DNA of 64,000 bases from Bacillus zhangzhouensis. Its GTDB lineage: Bacteria > Bacillota > Bacilli > Bacillales > Bacillaceae. How positions within the stretch are numbered: the first letter of the stretch is position 1; each line of letters starts with the position of its first letter. The DNA lies in assembly GCA_025809375.1 (NCBI GenBank), contig CP099514.1:2294001-2358000 (forward strand). The letters run 5' to 3'. The notes under the pieces are model-generated. The model saw only the letters and a program-made list of their open reading frames with translations, was not told the origin of the DNA and searched no databases. The translations under genes were made by a program, and so were the position numbers. This document shows, one piece after another, positions 55,395 to 64,000 of the stretch.

Positions 55395-56531
55395 ATGATA
55401 AAACAGTTTAAAATTCAAAAATTGCATGGGATTTCTCCCTATATATGGGCCATTTTTTTCATTCTGCCCTTCTATTTTATCCTTCAGACACCTTCGACTT
55501 TAGGGATTGTGATCGGCATTATTATGAATATCGTCTTTTTCACTGTGTATCGTTTTGCCTTTGTCGCAAAAGGCTGGTCAATATATGTCTTCGGCCTTTT
55601 ATTGATTGGCATTTCAACTGGTTATGTGATGCTCTACAGCTATATTTATTTCACTTTTTGCATCGCCTATTTTAACGGACATATTAAACGAAAAGTCCCC
55701 TTTTATATCTTGTACTATATCCATCTAGCGAGCGCCACCGTGGCAGTGAACTTTAGTTTGATCTTAAAAAAGGGCTGGTTTCTCACACAGATTCCTTTTG
55801 TTCTGATCACCCTGATTAGTGCCATTCTACTTCCTCTCAGTATTCGGAGCAGGAAGGAACGTGAACGGCTTGAGGAGAAACTAGAATATGCCAATGAACG
55901 AATTGCAGATCTTGTGAAGCTTGAAGAAAGGCAGCGCATTGCACGCGACCTGCATGACACCCTTGGACAAAAGCTTTCTTTGATCGGTTTAAAAAGTGAT
56001 CTTGCCCGTAAACTCGTGTATAAAGATCCTGAACAGGCTCGTGCCGAACTCAAAAGCGTCCAGCAAACCGCCAGAACGTCCCTCAATGAGGTGCGGAAGA
56101 TTGTTTCCTCAATGAAGGGCATTCGAATTAAAGAGGAAATGTCGAACATAGAGCAAATTCTCGAAGTAGCCGGAATTGAATTGATCTATAATGAAAAGGA
56201 AGCACCAAAACACATCTCACTTTTAAACGAAAACATTGTAAGCATGTGCATCAAAGAGGCGGTAACGAATGTCGTCAAACATAGTGACGCGACTGTTTGT
56301 AAAATCAGCATTCACCAAAAATCAAAGGAAGTCATCATCATCGTTGAGGATGACGGTACATTTAAAGGCGACCATCCAGCCTCTCAAACGAAGGGTCACG
56401 GCCTTTTAGGAATGAGAGAAAGGTTGGATTTTGCAAATGGCCGTCTGCGCATTGAGACAAAGGACGGGACAAAGCTCATTATGAGCATTCCAAATGATTC
56501 ATCGGCAAAAGAAACGGAGGGGATGAAATGA
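55395..56531 (+). CDS. desK: Thermosensor histidine kinase DesK
   Basis: Senses membrane thickness on cooling and controls DesR. 378 residues: five hydrophobic segments in the first 150 residues, then a basic coiled-coil linker (RSRKERERLEEKLEYANERI) into a HisKA_3 domain with phosphoacceptor His187 (RQRIARDLHDTLGQKL), then HATPase (EAVTNVVKHSDA, GHGLLGMRERL). Overlaps desR by four bases (ATGA). Confidence 0.95.
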   Translation: MIKQFKIQKLHGISPYIWAIFFILPFYFILQTPSTLGIVIGIIMNIVFFTVYRFAFVAKGWSIYVFGLLLIGISTGYVMLYSYIYFTFCIAYFNGHIKRKVPFYILYYIHLASATVAVNFSLILKKGWFLTQIPFVLITLISAILLPLSIRSRKERERLEEKLEYANERIADLVKLEERQRIARDLHDTLGQKLSLIGLKSDLARKLVYKDPEQARAELKSVQQTARTSLNEVRKIVSSMKGIRIKEEMSNIEQILEVAGIELIYNEKEAPKHISLLNENIVSMCIKEAVTNVVKHSDATVCKISIHQKSKEVIIIVEDDGTFKGDHPASQTKGHGLLGMRERLDFANGRLRIETKDGTKLIMSIPNDSSAKETEGMK

Positions 56532-57127
56532 TCAACATCTTTATCGCAGAAGATCAGCAAATGCTGCTTGGTGCACTCGGTTCACTTCTCGATTTAGAAG
56601 ACGATATGACAGTTGTTGGGAAGGGGACGAATGGCCAGGAAGCCATCGATTTTGCCAAAACACACCCTGTTGATATTTGCTTAATGGATATTGAAATGCC
56701 GGGAAAATCCGGACTTGATGCAGCGGAAGAGCTCAAAGGATCAGATGTGAAAATCATTATTTTAACGACCTTTGCCCGCTCCGGTTATTTCCAAAGGGCG
56801 CTAAAAGCGGGCGTCAGCGGCTACATGCTGAAAGACAGTCCAAGCGAGGAGCTGGCAAGTGCGATTCGCAGTGTGATGAAAGGGAAAAAGGTGTATGCCC
56901 CTGAATTGATGGAAGACTTATATAGTGATGAAAATCCTTTAACGGAGCGAGAGAAATCGGTCCTTGAACTCGTCGCAGACGGTAAAAACACAAAAGAAAT
57001 TGCAAAAGAACTCAGCATCAAAAGCGGCACTGTCCGGAACTACATTTCCATTATTTTAGATAAGCTGGAAGTGAAAAACCGCATCGAGGCCATTACACGC
57101 TCAAAAGAAAAAGGCTGGTTTAAATAA
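56528..57127 (+). CDS. desR: Response regulator DesR
   Basis: NarL/LuxR-type activator of des. 199 residues: receiver with Asp54 (ICLMDIEMPGKSGLD), linker, then LuxR HTH (LTEREKSVLELVADGKNTKEIAKELSIKSGTVRNY). ATG 56528-56530 lies within the desK end with GGAGGGG upstream. A terminator follows. Confidence 0.95.
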   Translation: MINIFIAEDQQMLLGALGSLLDLEDDMTVVGKGTNGQEAIDFAKTHPVDICLMDIEMPGKSGLDAAEELKGSDVKIIILTTFARSGYFQRALKAGVSGYMLKDSPSEELASAIRSVMKGKKVYAPELMEDLYSDENPLTEREKSVLELVADGKNTKEIAKELSIKSGTVRNYISIILDKLEVKNRIEAITRSKEKGWFK

Positions 57128-57128
57128 G

Positions 57129-57167
57129 AAAAAAGATCAGGACACATGCTGCCTTGATCTTTTTTTA
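57129..57167 (+). terminator. Terminator of desR
   Basis: AAAAAGATCA pairs with TGATCTTTTT around a loop of about 18 bases with some inner pairing, then T run. Confidence 0.85.
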
Positions 57168-57213
57168 TTGAAAATCCCCCCTTTATTTTTTATTACAAGC
57201 GATCAAAATGTCA

Positions 57214-57271
57214 TTGACAACAGCCTACAGTCCTATGATATGATATCCAAGTGATAATAATTATCATTATC
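57214..57271 (+). promoter_or_regulatory. Promoter and Fur box of the siderophore-binding gene
   Basis: TTGACA at 57214-57219, with TATGAT hexamers 14 and 19 bases on (spacing imperfect). TGATAATAATTATCA at 57252-57266 is a perfect 7-1-7 Fur box, embedded in a larger palindrome GTGATAAT...ATTATCAC (57251-57273). Confidence 0.88.
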
Positions 57272-57324
57272 ACTAATACAACCAATATCCGGCTTATGCG
57301 CCGATTTCAAAGGAGTCTACATTC

Positions 57325-58245
57325 ATGAAGAAAATATTGTTCCCTCTGATGCTCATCTTTGTACTTGCATTGAGCGCATGTGGCAATAGCAGCAGCTCTT
57401 CCTCAAATAAAGGAAATCAATCAGCAGCATCAGACAAAATTACATATCAATCTGAAAATGGGCCTGTGAAACTGCCAGCGCATCCAAAACGTGTTGTTGT
57501 GCTCGGTTCTTACACAGGGAATGTCATGTCACTTGGTGTGAACCTTGTCGGCGTTGACTCTTGGTCCAAAAAGAATCCGCGTTTCCAAAAGAAATTAAAA
57601 AATGTGGAAGAAGTATCAGATGCAAATGTAGAGAAAATCATGAAGCTAAAGCCTGATGTCATCATTGGCTTAAGCAATACTAAAAATGTAGAAAAACTCA
57701 AAAAAATCGCACCAACCGTTTTGTTTACGTATAACAAAGTGGATTACCTTCAGCAGCACATTGAAATTGGAAAAGTTTTAAACAAAGAAAAAGAAGCAAA
57801 AGCTTGGGTAAAAGATTTCAAAAAACGCGCAGCTGAAGCTGGAAAAGAAATCAAAGCAAAAATCGGTAAAGATGCAACAGTTTCTGTTTTTGAAAGCGGC
57901 ACAAAAGATCTTTACGTTTTTGGAGATGCATGGGGCCGCGGAACAGAAATTCTCTATCAAGCAATGAAACTGAAAATGCCTGAGAAAGTGAAAGAAAAAG
58001 CATTAAAAGCCGGCTACTACGCGGTTTCACAGGAAGTCATCCCTGAATTTGCAGGAGACTATATGATCATTAGTAAAAACAGCGAAATGGACAATTCCTA
58101 TCAAAACAGTGAAATTTACAAGTCCATCCCAGCTGTCAAAAAACATCGTGTGTATGAAGCCAATGCAGAGGAATTCTATTTTAATGACCCACTCACACTT
58201 GAATTCCAACTATCATTCTTTAAAAAGCACTTTTTAGGTAAATAA
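57325..58245 (+). CDS. Iron-siderophore ABC transporter substrate-binding lipoprotein
   Basis: 306 residues. Lipoprotein signal with lipobox LSAC (Cys19), a serine-rich linker, then a type III periplasmic-binding fold: KLPAHPKRVVVLG, LKPDVIIGL, LKKIAPTVLFTYN, SQEVIPEFAGDYMII. Closest in memory to B. subtilis YxeB (ferrioxamine) and FhuD, hydroxamate-type binders that share the FhuBGC permease. No permease or ATPase gene is nearby, so it probably feeds a permease encoded elsewhere. Under a Fur box. Confidence 0.88.
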   Translation: MKKILFPLMLIFVLALSACGNSSSSSSNKGNQSAASDKITYQSENGPVKLPAHPKRVVVLGSYTGNVMSLGVNLVGVDSWSKKNPRFQKKLKNVEEVSDANVEKIMKLKPDVIIGLSNTKNVEKLKKIAPTVLFTYNKVDYLQQHIEIGKVLNKEKEAKAWVKDFKKRAAEAGKEIKAKIGKDATVSVFESGTKDLYVFGDAWGRGTEILYQAMKLKMPEKVKEKALKAGYYAVSQEVIPEFAGDYMIISKNSEMDNSYQNSEIYKSIPAVKKHRVYEANAEEFYFNDPLTLEFQLSFFKKHFLGK

Positions 58246-58249
58246 GCTG

Positions 58250-58278
58250 AAGCAAGGGACCTCTTCCCTTGCTTTTTT
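58250..58278 (+). terminator. Terminator of the siderophore-binding gene
   Basis: AAGCAAGGGA (58250-58259) pairs with TCCCTTGCTT (58265-58274), then T run. Confidence 0.92.
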
Positions 58279-58355
58279 ACTGTCTGCTTCTAGCTTCTGG
58301 GCCTTTTTTCCGCTACAATGACATACAAGCGAATACAAAAAGTGTGGTGCTGATT

Positions 58356-59045
58356 TTGTTTAAGATTCTACTGATTGAAGATGATACAACCCTCTTCCAA
58401 GAAATCAAAGAACGTCTAGTCAACTGGTCCTATGATGTCTATGGGATTAGGGATTTTCATCAGGTTTTGCAGGAATTCACGTCTGTCCAGCCTGATCTCG
58501 TCATTATTGATATACAGTTGCCAAAATACGATGGCTTTCACTGGTGCCGGATGATTCGGCATCATTCAAATGTTCCAATCATCTTTCTCTCCTCAAGAGA
58601 CCACCCTGCTGATATGGTTATGTCCATGCAGCTCGGTGCCGATGATTTTGTGCAAAAGCCCTTCCACTTTGACGTGCTCATTGCCAAAATTAGTGCTGTT
58701 CTTCGCCGCGTACATGATTATAATGCAGAACCGGCCACCCTAAAGGTATGGTGCGGCGCTGCCATTGACCTAGAAAAAAACACCGTAACAAATGATCATG
58801 GTGAGGTTGAATTAACGAAAAATGAGTTGTTTATTCTCAAAGAATTGATTCAGCATAAAAATCATATCGTCAGCCGGGAATCACTCATTCAAGCATTGTG
58901 GGAGGATGAACGGTTTGTCAGTGACAATACACTGACTGTAAACGTCAACCGCCTCAGAAAAAAACTAGACGAGATCTCCCTTGGCGCCTTTATTGTGACA
59001 AAAGTTGGGCAAGGTTATCTTGCAAAGGAAAAGGGTGATCAATGA
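58356..59045 (+). CDS. bceR: Response regulator BceR
   Basis: OmpR-type regulator of the bacitracin/peptide-antibiotic detoxification transporter. 229 residues starting MFKILLIEDDTTLF; Asp52 in VIIDIQLPKYDG; output winged helix with LTKNELFILKELIQHKN and TVNVNRLRKKLD. The start is TTG 58356-58358 with a weak GGTG site; upstream in-frame codons run into the preceding terminator and look noncoding. Overlaps bceS by four bases. Confidence 0.9.
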   Translation: MFKILLIEDDTTLFQEIKERLVNWSYDVYGIRDFHQVLQEFTSVQPDLVIIDIQLPKYDGFHWCRMIRHHSNVPIIFLSSRDHPADMVMSMQLGADDFVQKPFHFDVLIAKISAVLRRVHDYNAEPATLKVWCGAAIDLEKNTVTNDHGEVELTKNELFILKELIQHKNHIVSRESLIQALWEDERFVSDNTLTVNVNRLRKKLDEISLGAFIVTKVGQGYLAKEKGDQ

Positions 59046-60049
59046 TGCTGCAAGCATTTTTAAAAGAACGAAGAAGCTGGATTCTTTTCTTTCTTAGTTT
59101 GCAGCTCCTCATTCTGTTGGTTGCTTATTTGGATACGACCATTCCAATCACTTCTCTTTTTTATATTGTGTTATTGTCTACGTTTTTCCTGATCGTCTTT
59201 CTCTTTTTCCGATACCGAAAGGAAACAGCTTATTATGAAAGGCTGAAAAAATGGGATGATGACATTGAACATCAAATACGGCTAACCCCCTCTTCCCCAT
59301 TTGAGCAGCTCATACATGAGGCGACATCAGAGCAAATTGCCCGCTACCGCCGGATGGCAGCAGAGCAGAAAATCGTCCTTGAAGAAGAAAAAGATGAATT
59401 GCTTTCATGGATACATGAGGTCAAAACACCGCTTACAGCGATGCGCTTAATGATTGACCGCTTAACAGATCAGCCGCTGAAATCAAATATGACGTACGAG
59501 TGGCTTAGAATACATTTATTACTTGATGCCCAGCTGCACCAAAGCAGAGTACGCCATATCGAAAATGATTTATTCATTGAAGAGCTGGACCTGCAAAGCA
59601 TCATAGCAAAAGAAATCAAAGCGCTCCAATCATGGTGCATGCAAAAAGGAATCGGCTTTGAGCTGGCGCTGGAGGAACGTAAAGTATTAAGTGATATAAA
59701 ATGGTTATCCTTTATAATCAGACAGGTACTCACAAATGCAGTCAAATACAGCCATTCGTCCGATATTGTCATTGAAAGCAGGCAAATAAATGACCAAATC
59801 ATGCTGACGATCACAGATCAAGGCAGAGGAATTGATCCAAGAGACATATCCCGTATTTTTGAAAAGGGCTTTACCTCAACAAGACATCACAAAGACACCG
59901 CCTCAACAGGAATGGGGCTCTATTTAACGAAAAAAGGAGCAGACGCTCTTCATATGACGATCGAGGTCAACTCCACGATAGATCAAGGGACCACCTTCAC
60001 CTTGATCTTTCCGAAAAAGAATGATTTTGTTCATATTGCGAGCATGTGA
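59042..60049 (+). CDS. bceS: Intramembrane-sensing histidine kinase BceS
   Basis: 335 residues. Two close membrane segments (about 12-30 and 36-56) with almost no extracellular loop, the mark of intramembrane-sensing kinases that rely on the BceAB transporter as the sensor. HisKA with His125 (LSWIHEVKTPLTAMRL), HATPase with QVLTNAVKYS, DQGRGIDPRD and TGMGLYLTKK. Start ATG inside the bceR end. Confidence 0.92.
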   Translation: MMLQAFLKERRSWILFFLSLQLLILLVAYLDTTIPITSLFYIVLLSTFFLIVFLFFRYRKETAYYERLKKWDDDIEHQIRLTPSSPFEQLIHEATSEQIARYRRMAAEQKIVLEEEKDELLSWIHEVKTPLTAMRLMIDRLTDQPLKSNMTYEWLRIHLLLDAQLHQSRVRHIENDLFIEELDLQSIIAKEIKALQSWCMQKGIGFELALEERKVLSDIKWLSFIIRQVLTNAVKYSHSSDIVIESRQINDQIMLTITDQGRGIDPRDISRIFEKGFTSTRHHKDTASTGMGLYLTKKGADALHMTIEVNSTIDQGTTFTLIFPKKNDFVHIASM

Positions 60050-60068
60050 CAACAATGTCACATGCTCG
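60039..60068. promoter_or_regulatory. Palindrome upstream of bceAB: BceR operator and/or bceRS terminator
   Basis: A perfect 13-bp inverted repeat, CGAGCATGTGACA (60039-60051) and TGTCACATGCTCG (60056-60068), loop ACAA. It covers the bceS stop codon. The core TGACA-N4-TGTCA resembles the BceR-type operator TNACA-N4-TGTAA. A T-rich stretch (TCTGTTTTGTT) follows, so it could also end the bceRS transcript. Confidence 0.65.
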
Positions 60069-60113
60069 TCTGTTTTGTTCGCCAAATCGAAGGAAGTCCG
60101 GCAGGGTTCTTTT

Positions 60114-60119
60114 TATACT
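60114..60119 (+). promoter_or_regulatory. -10 element of the bceAB promoter
   Basis: TATACT at 60114-60119; the -35 position (about 60091-60096, AGGAAG) is far from consensus, so an activator is expected. The upstream palindrome is centred near -73 from the inferred start. Confidence 0.5.
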
Positions 60120-60154
60120 AAAGATATCAATTAAAAAGAAAAGGGGTTCAGCAA

Positions 60155-60916
60155 ATGAACATTTTAGAAGCTCGCAAAATTTATAAAAGCTACGGGAATA
60201 AATTCAACAAACAAGAGGTGCTGAGTGGTATTGATTTGACCATTGAAGCCGGGGAATTTGTCAGTATCATGGGACCATCAGGCTCGGGGAAAACAACCCT
60301 TCTGAACGTATTGTCCTCTATCGATCATGTGTCGAGCGGATCCATTCGTATTGCAAATGCTGAGATGACGCAAATGAAGGATCAGCAGCTTGCGGAATTT
60401 AGAAAAAAGCAGCTTGGTTTTGTTTTTCAGGATTATAATTTACTTGATACACTCACAGTCAAAGAAAACATCCTTTTGCCTTTATCTATCTCCAAAACGC
60501 CAAAGAGAGAAGCTTTTGAACGTTTTCAACAGCTCGCAGAAGACATGGGGATTTATGAACTAAGAGACAAATACCCGAATGAACTCTCTGGCGGACAAAA
60601 GCAACGGACATCGGCGGTTCGTGCCTTCATTCATAAACCAAGTCTTATTTTCGCTGATGAACCTACAGGGGCACTTGATTCCAAATCTGCATCTGACCTT
60701 CTCAACAAGCTGCAAGATTTTAATCGTAAACGAAAAACGACCATTGTGATGGTGACACATGATCCTGTTGCAGCCAGCTATTCAAGCCGCGTCATTTTTA
60801 TTAAGGACGGACAGATTTATACGCAATTAAATAAAGGCGCTTTAGAAAGAAAAATGTTTTTCGAGGATATTATGAAAACGCAAGGTGTCTTAGGCGGTGT
60901 GAAGCATGAACATTAA
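60155..60916 (+). CDS. bceA: Bce-type ABC transporter ATP-binding protein BceA
   Basis: ATPase of a transporter that removes bacitracin-like peptides from their lipid targets. 253 residues: Walker [10 protein letters not shown] at 40-48, Q loop FVFQDYN, signature [10 protein letters not shown] near 145, Walker [14 protein letters not shown] loop MVTHD. ATG 60155-60157 with AAAAGGGG upstream. Overlaps bceB by 11 bases. Confidence 0.94.
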   Translation: MNILEARKIYKSYGNKFNKQEVLSGIDLTIEAGEFVSIMGPSGSGKTTLLNVLSSIDHVSSGSIRIANAEMTQMKDQQLAEFRKKQLGFVFQDYNLLDTLTVKENILLPLSISKTPKREAFERFQQLAEDMGIYELRDKYPNELSGGQKQRTSAVRAFIHKPSLIFADEPTGALDSKSASDLLNKLQDFNRKRKTTIVMVTHDPVAASYSSRVIFIKDGQIYTQLNKGALERKMFFEDIMKTQGVLGGVKHEH

Positions 60917-62843
60917 TCAGCTCATCTTCCGTAACCTAAAGAAAAATTTGAAGAATTACTATTTATATGTGTTTGCACTCGTGTTTAGTGTGGCGCTCTA
61001 TTTTTCCTTTGTCACCTTGCAGTACTCACCAGCACTTGATGATGTAAAAGGCTCCATTAAAGGCGGTGCTTCAATTAAAGCCGCTTCGGTTCTGCTCATA
61101 GCCATCGTCGGGATTTTCCTGCTATATGCGAATAGCATCTTTATTAAGCGCAGAGGAAAAGAAATAGGTCTCTTACAGCTCATCGGCATGACGAAACAAA
61201 AAATGGCCAGACTGCTCAATGCAGAAAACTTTATCCTATACGTGACAGCCATGGCTATCGGCATCATTGCCGGCTTTATCAGTTCAAAACTGATGCTGAT
61301 GGTGTTATTTAAAGTGACTGGTGTTAACGCTATCGCCAATCTGCATTTTTCAGGCATGGCCCTTCTGCAAACACTCATTGTCTTTTTCATCATCTATGGA
61401 TTGATTATGCTGAGAAATAGGCGTTTTATTAATCAACAGACGATTTTATCTTTGTTTAGAACAACATCTTCGACAGAACAGCGTGTGAAAAAGATCTCTC
61501 TGTTTGAAATCATCATCGGGATTTTCGGTATTGTCTTGATCAGCTCAGGCTATTATATTTCTTCTCAGCTTTTGACCGGCTCATATACATCCATGATTGA
61601 GTTATTTTTAGCCATGATTTATATTCTAACCTCTGTTATCATTGGTACTTTTCTTTTTTACAAAGGCTCTGTTTCATTCATTGCCAATATCGTACGTAAA
61701 AGAAAAAATGGCTATCTCGCTATTCATGAAGTGTTATCTTTGTCATCCATTATGTTCCGGCTAAAATCAAATGCACTTCTTTTAACGATTATTACAACCG
61801 TATCTGCACTTGCCATCGGTTTGCTATCTCTTAGCTATATTTCCTATTACTCAGCAGAAAAAACCGCTAAGCAGCAAATTCCAGCTCATTTCGTCATGAG
61901 CTCGGAAAAAGAAGCAGCAACCTTCACTCGTGCACTTTCTGACAAACATATTGCTTATGATCAAAAACAGATCAAAGTGATTCAAGCGAAATTTGATGCG
62001 AAAAAAATCATGGATTCAGAGTTGAAAAATATGAATAATGATCCAGGCGTCTTGACACTGCCTGTGATCAGTGAGAAAAACGCACCAAATCTTCATGTGG
62101 AGAACAACGAAGTCATCTTAAGCGGATACAGTGATCTATTAAAGAAATTCATGCCGATTCAAAACTCAGGCGATGTGAAGCTTCTCATCAAGAAACCGCT
62201 TGATTTGAAAGTCATAGATATGAAGAAAGATTATCTCATTTCTTACAACTTCACTTTTGGCGGTCTGCCTGTTGCCGTCGTGAGTCAAAATGTTTTTCAG
62301 CAGCTCGATCAACAGAAAGATCCAAAGCTGCAGCTTGAGAATAACCAATATCTCGCAGTCAATATAAAAGATGCTAAAAATCTTGAACAAGCAAACAGCG
62401 TGTTTACATCTTTAAAACTAGGTGACAACAGCATGTCACAATTAGCTTCAGTTCAGCAGCAAAAACAAACAATAGGACTGATGATGTTTGTGGTCGGATT
62501 TTTAGGTCTCAGCTTCCTTGTCACATCAGGCTGTATTTTATACTTTAAACAAATGAACGAAAGCGAAGAGGAACAAAATGCCTACACGATTTTGCGTAAG
62601 CTTGGTTTTACTGAGAAAGATCTATTAAAAGGCATCCGCCTCAAACAGCTATTTAACTTTGGGATTCCGCTTATCATCGGATTGCTGCACAGTTACTTTG
62701 CTATACAATCAGGCTGGTTTTTATTCGGCGAAGAATTGTGGACTCCAATGCTCATCGTCATGTCAATTTACACTGTCTTATATTCTGTCTTCGGATTTCT
62801 GTCTGTCCAATATTATAAAAAGGTCATTAAAGAATCCTTGTAA
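60906..62843 (+). CDS. bceB: Bce-type ABC transporter permease BceB
   Basis: 645 residues, the length of B. subtilis BceB: ten membrane segments, with a large extracellular domain of about 200 residues (about 315-515) between segments 7 and 8, the region that recognises the peptide. Start [25 protein letters not shown] closely follows BceB. Works with BceA as transporter and as sensor for BceS. Strong sequence recall to BceB rather than PsdB or YxdM, so bacitracin-type substrates are most likely, but the substrate is not proven. Confidence 0.93.
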   Translation: MNINQLIFRNLKKNLKNYYLYVFALVFSVALYFSFVTLQYSPALDDVKGSIKGGASIKAASVLLIAIVGIFLLYANSIFIKRRGKEIGLLQLIGMTKQKMARLLNAENFILYVTAMAIGIIAGFISSKLMLMVLFKVTGVNAIANLHFSGMALLQTLIVFFIIYGLIMLRNRRFINQQTILSLFRTTSSTEQRVKKISLFEIIIGIFGIVLISSGYYISSQLLTGSYTSMIELFLAMIYILTSVIIGTFLFYKGSVSFIANIVRKRKNGYLAIHEVLSLSSIMFRLKSNALLLTIITTVSALAIGLLSLSYISYYSAEKTAKQQIPAHFVMSSEKEAATFTRALSDKHIAYDQKQIKVIQAKFDAKKIMDSELKNMNNDPGVLTLPVISEKNAPNLHVENNEVILSGYSDLLKKFMPIQNSGDVKLLIKKPLDLKVIDMKKDYLISYNFTFGGLPVAVVSQNVFQQLDQQKDPKLQLENNQYLAVNIKDAKNLEQANSVFTSLKLGDNSMSQLASVQQQKQTIGLMMFVVGFLGLSFLVTSGCILYFKQMNESEEEQNAYTILRKLGFTEKDLLKGIRLKQLFNFGIPLIIGLLHSYFAIQSGWFLFGEELWTPMLIVMSIYTVLYSVFGFLSVQYYKKVIKESL

Positions 62844-62849
62844 TCAATT

Positions 62850-62880
62850 CCCCATAGGCATCGCCTATGGGGTTATTTTA
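62850..62880. terminator. Terminator between bceB and the amidohydrolase
   Basis: CCCCATAGGC (62850-62859) and GCCTATGGGG (62863-62872), three-base loop, then TTATTTTA. Serves bceB and probably, in reverse, the convergent gene. Confidence 0.88.
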
Positions 62881-62881
62881 T

Positions 62882-64000
62882 TTATGAAGGTGTCGATTCA
62901 AATTTGTGTGATAAAATATGATCTCTTGCCTCATAAGCTTTTCGTTTGACCTCTTCTAGGTTCACACCGACAAGCTTTCCGTTCTGTTTCAGTGCTTTTC
63001 CAGCAACATAAACAGAATCAACATTTGAAGGATGTGCCGTTTGGACAACGGCTCCAGCTGGATCTGTCATCGGAAGAAGATTCATGCTTGTCCGATCGAT
63101 CAGAATGAAATCAGCTTCTTTCCCAGGTGTAAGCGATCCAATTTTATGATCGAGCTGTAATGCACGAGCGCCATTGATCGTCGCAGCCTCGAGCATTTGA
63201 TAAGCAGACAGCCCAAGTTCAGGCCCCGGCATGGTCCCATCCATTAAACACGATTGGTTTTGGATCGCGCGCTCTGCCTGAAGCCCGAATTTCATTTGGG
63301 CAAACAAATCTCCTCCTGTTGCTGTCACTACGTCTACACCGAGCGTTGGAAGAACACCTTGTTCAATCGCAAGTCCTGTGACAGGATAACCGTGCCCCAT
63401 CATCATTTCAATTTCAGGTGTAATGGATATGGAGCTTCCGCTGTCTGCCAGCATCTTCATTTGGTCCGCATCGATTGCATTAATATGCACCATGTTCAAA
63501 TCCGGTCCGAGTAACCCTGCTTTGTGAAGCCGCTCAATCGATCGATCCTCCGTTCCCCAATTCCCAAAGCCGATGTGCATACTGCAGAGAACATCTAGAG
63601 ACCGGGCTGTTTCAATTTCAAATGTCGATGTCTCCCATGAAGAAAACTCTGGACCACGTATCGCAAGTCCCATTGTTAACAGCTGATCTGATGATTGAAA
63701 ATGCTTTTTTTTCACACGTACTGCGTCCTCCATATTAGTGAGCGTACTCTCCCTATTCCAATATTCAGCATCTCCAGAGGAACCAAAAGCAAAAACAGCT
63801 CGTATGCCCGCATCTTTTAATCCTCCAATGAGCTCTTCTGTATGGTCCATTGAATTGATCATCGTCCAATCTAAAAACGTGGTCACGCCTGCATCTAAAG
63901 CCTCTAATGCCCCTAAATAATTGGCAATTCGATCGTCGGATGGGCGTCTCATCGCTCCATAGTTGCCATAATAGATTTTGTTCAAATATGTTTGCAAAGA
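62882..64000 (-). CDS. Amidohydrolase family protein, 5' end cut by window
   Basis: At least 373 codons, open to the window end. Metal-dependent hydrolase/deaminase of the chlorohydrolase (TRZ/ATZ) branch: ALDAGVTTFLDW, central metal residues in CSMHIGFGNWG and MVHINAIDADQ, late Asp in LGVDVVTATGG, and the C-terminal beta-sandwich GSLTPGKEADFILID and VDSVYVAGKALKQNGKLVGV. The first HxH motif would lie beyond the window. At the usual SN/SE positions it has ITPEIEMMMGHGYP, so the substrate cannot be named. Convergent with bceB. Confidence 0.85.
   Translation of the reverse strand, partial: SLQTYLNKIYYGNYGAMRRPSDDRIANYLGALEALDAGVTTFLDWTMINSMDHTEELIGGLKDAGIRAVFAFGSSGDAEYWNRESTLTNMEDAVRVKKKHFQSSDQLLTMGLAIRGPEFSSWETSTFEIETARSLDVLCSMHIGFGNWGTEDRSIERLHKAGLLGPDLNMVHINAIDADQMKMLADSGSSISITPEIEMMMGHGYPVTGLAIEQGVLPTLGVDVVTATGGDLFAQMKFGLQAERAIQNQSCLMDGTMPGPELGLSAYQMLEAATINGARALQLDHKIGSLTPGKEADFILIDRTSMNLLPMTDPAGAVVQTAHPSNVDSVYVAGKALKQNGKLVGVNLEEVKRKAYEARDHILSHKFESTPS

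Noticed and set aside
62659-62949. 96-codon plus-strand frame at the end of bceB
   Set aside because: Runs through the bceB end and the convergent terminator in a different frame; shadow frame.

Overview
The window reads as a chromosomal segment of a low-GC Firmicute of the genus Bacillus. Gene order and protein sequences follow the B. subtilis thrS to ytdI region almost gene for gene, but with enough divergence to suggest the B. pumilus / B. safensis / B. altitudinis group. The species level is an inference from memory of these proteins; no search was run. Most of the first 51 kb is on the minus strand and is housekeeping.

Layout on the minus strand, in rising coordinates: thrS (its 3' end is cut by the window start) with a T-box leader; ytxC, ytxB, dnaI, dnaB, nrdR and an unnamed gene (replication initiation plus nrdR); speD with a long structured leader; gapB with a CcpN-type operator; coaE, ytaF, mutM, polA (DNA repair and replication); phoR-phoP; mdh-icd-citZ (TCA branch); ytwI; fxsA; pyk-pfkA; accA-accD; ytsJ; dnaE. 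Plus-strand islands in this part are ytvI and the sporulation pair ytrH-ytrI, which has a convincing SigE promoter. Next come nrnA, ytpI and ytoI. Two insertion sequences flank ytoI: an IS1182-type element (35476-37023) and an IS3-type element (38525-39817). Each sits exactly inside an intrinsic terminator. After these come ytkL, a divergent SDR (ytkK), argG-argH, moaB, ackA, ytxK, tpx, ytfI-ytfJ and sppA-yteJ, the last pair behind a SigW-type promoter.

From 51.6 kb the plus strand is used: nadK2, a DbpA-type DEAD-box helicase, the cold-shock module des-desK-desR, a Fur-boxed siderophore-binding lipoprotein with no adjacent permease, and a complete Bce-type antimicrobial-peptide sensing and detoxification module (bceR-bceS, bceA-bceB). 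The window closes with a minus-strand amidohydrolase cut by the window end.

Functionally the window links central carbon flow (gapB, pfkA, pyk, citZ, icd, mdh, ytsJ, ackA), fatty-acid synthesis and desaturation (accDA, des), DNA replication (dnaI, dnaB, polA, dnaE, nrdR) and envelope stress (phoPR, sppA, bce). Several regulatory sites can be read directly: T-box, CcpN, cre, ARG box, SigE, SigW, Fur, DesR-like and BceR-like sites.

No defence island, CRISPR array, prophage or rRNA/tRNA gene was seen. I did not find a convincing new multigene system. The less ordinary signals are the speD leader with two mutually exclusive folds, a 121-bp intergenic element with inverted ends next to a recurrent terminator hairpin, the two terminator-targeted IS insertions, a nine-A tract at the start of the IS3 orfA, and an SDR protein lacking the usual catalytic Ser and Tyr.
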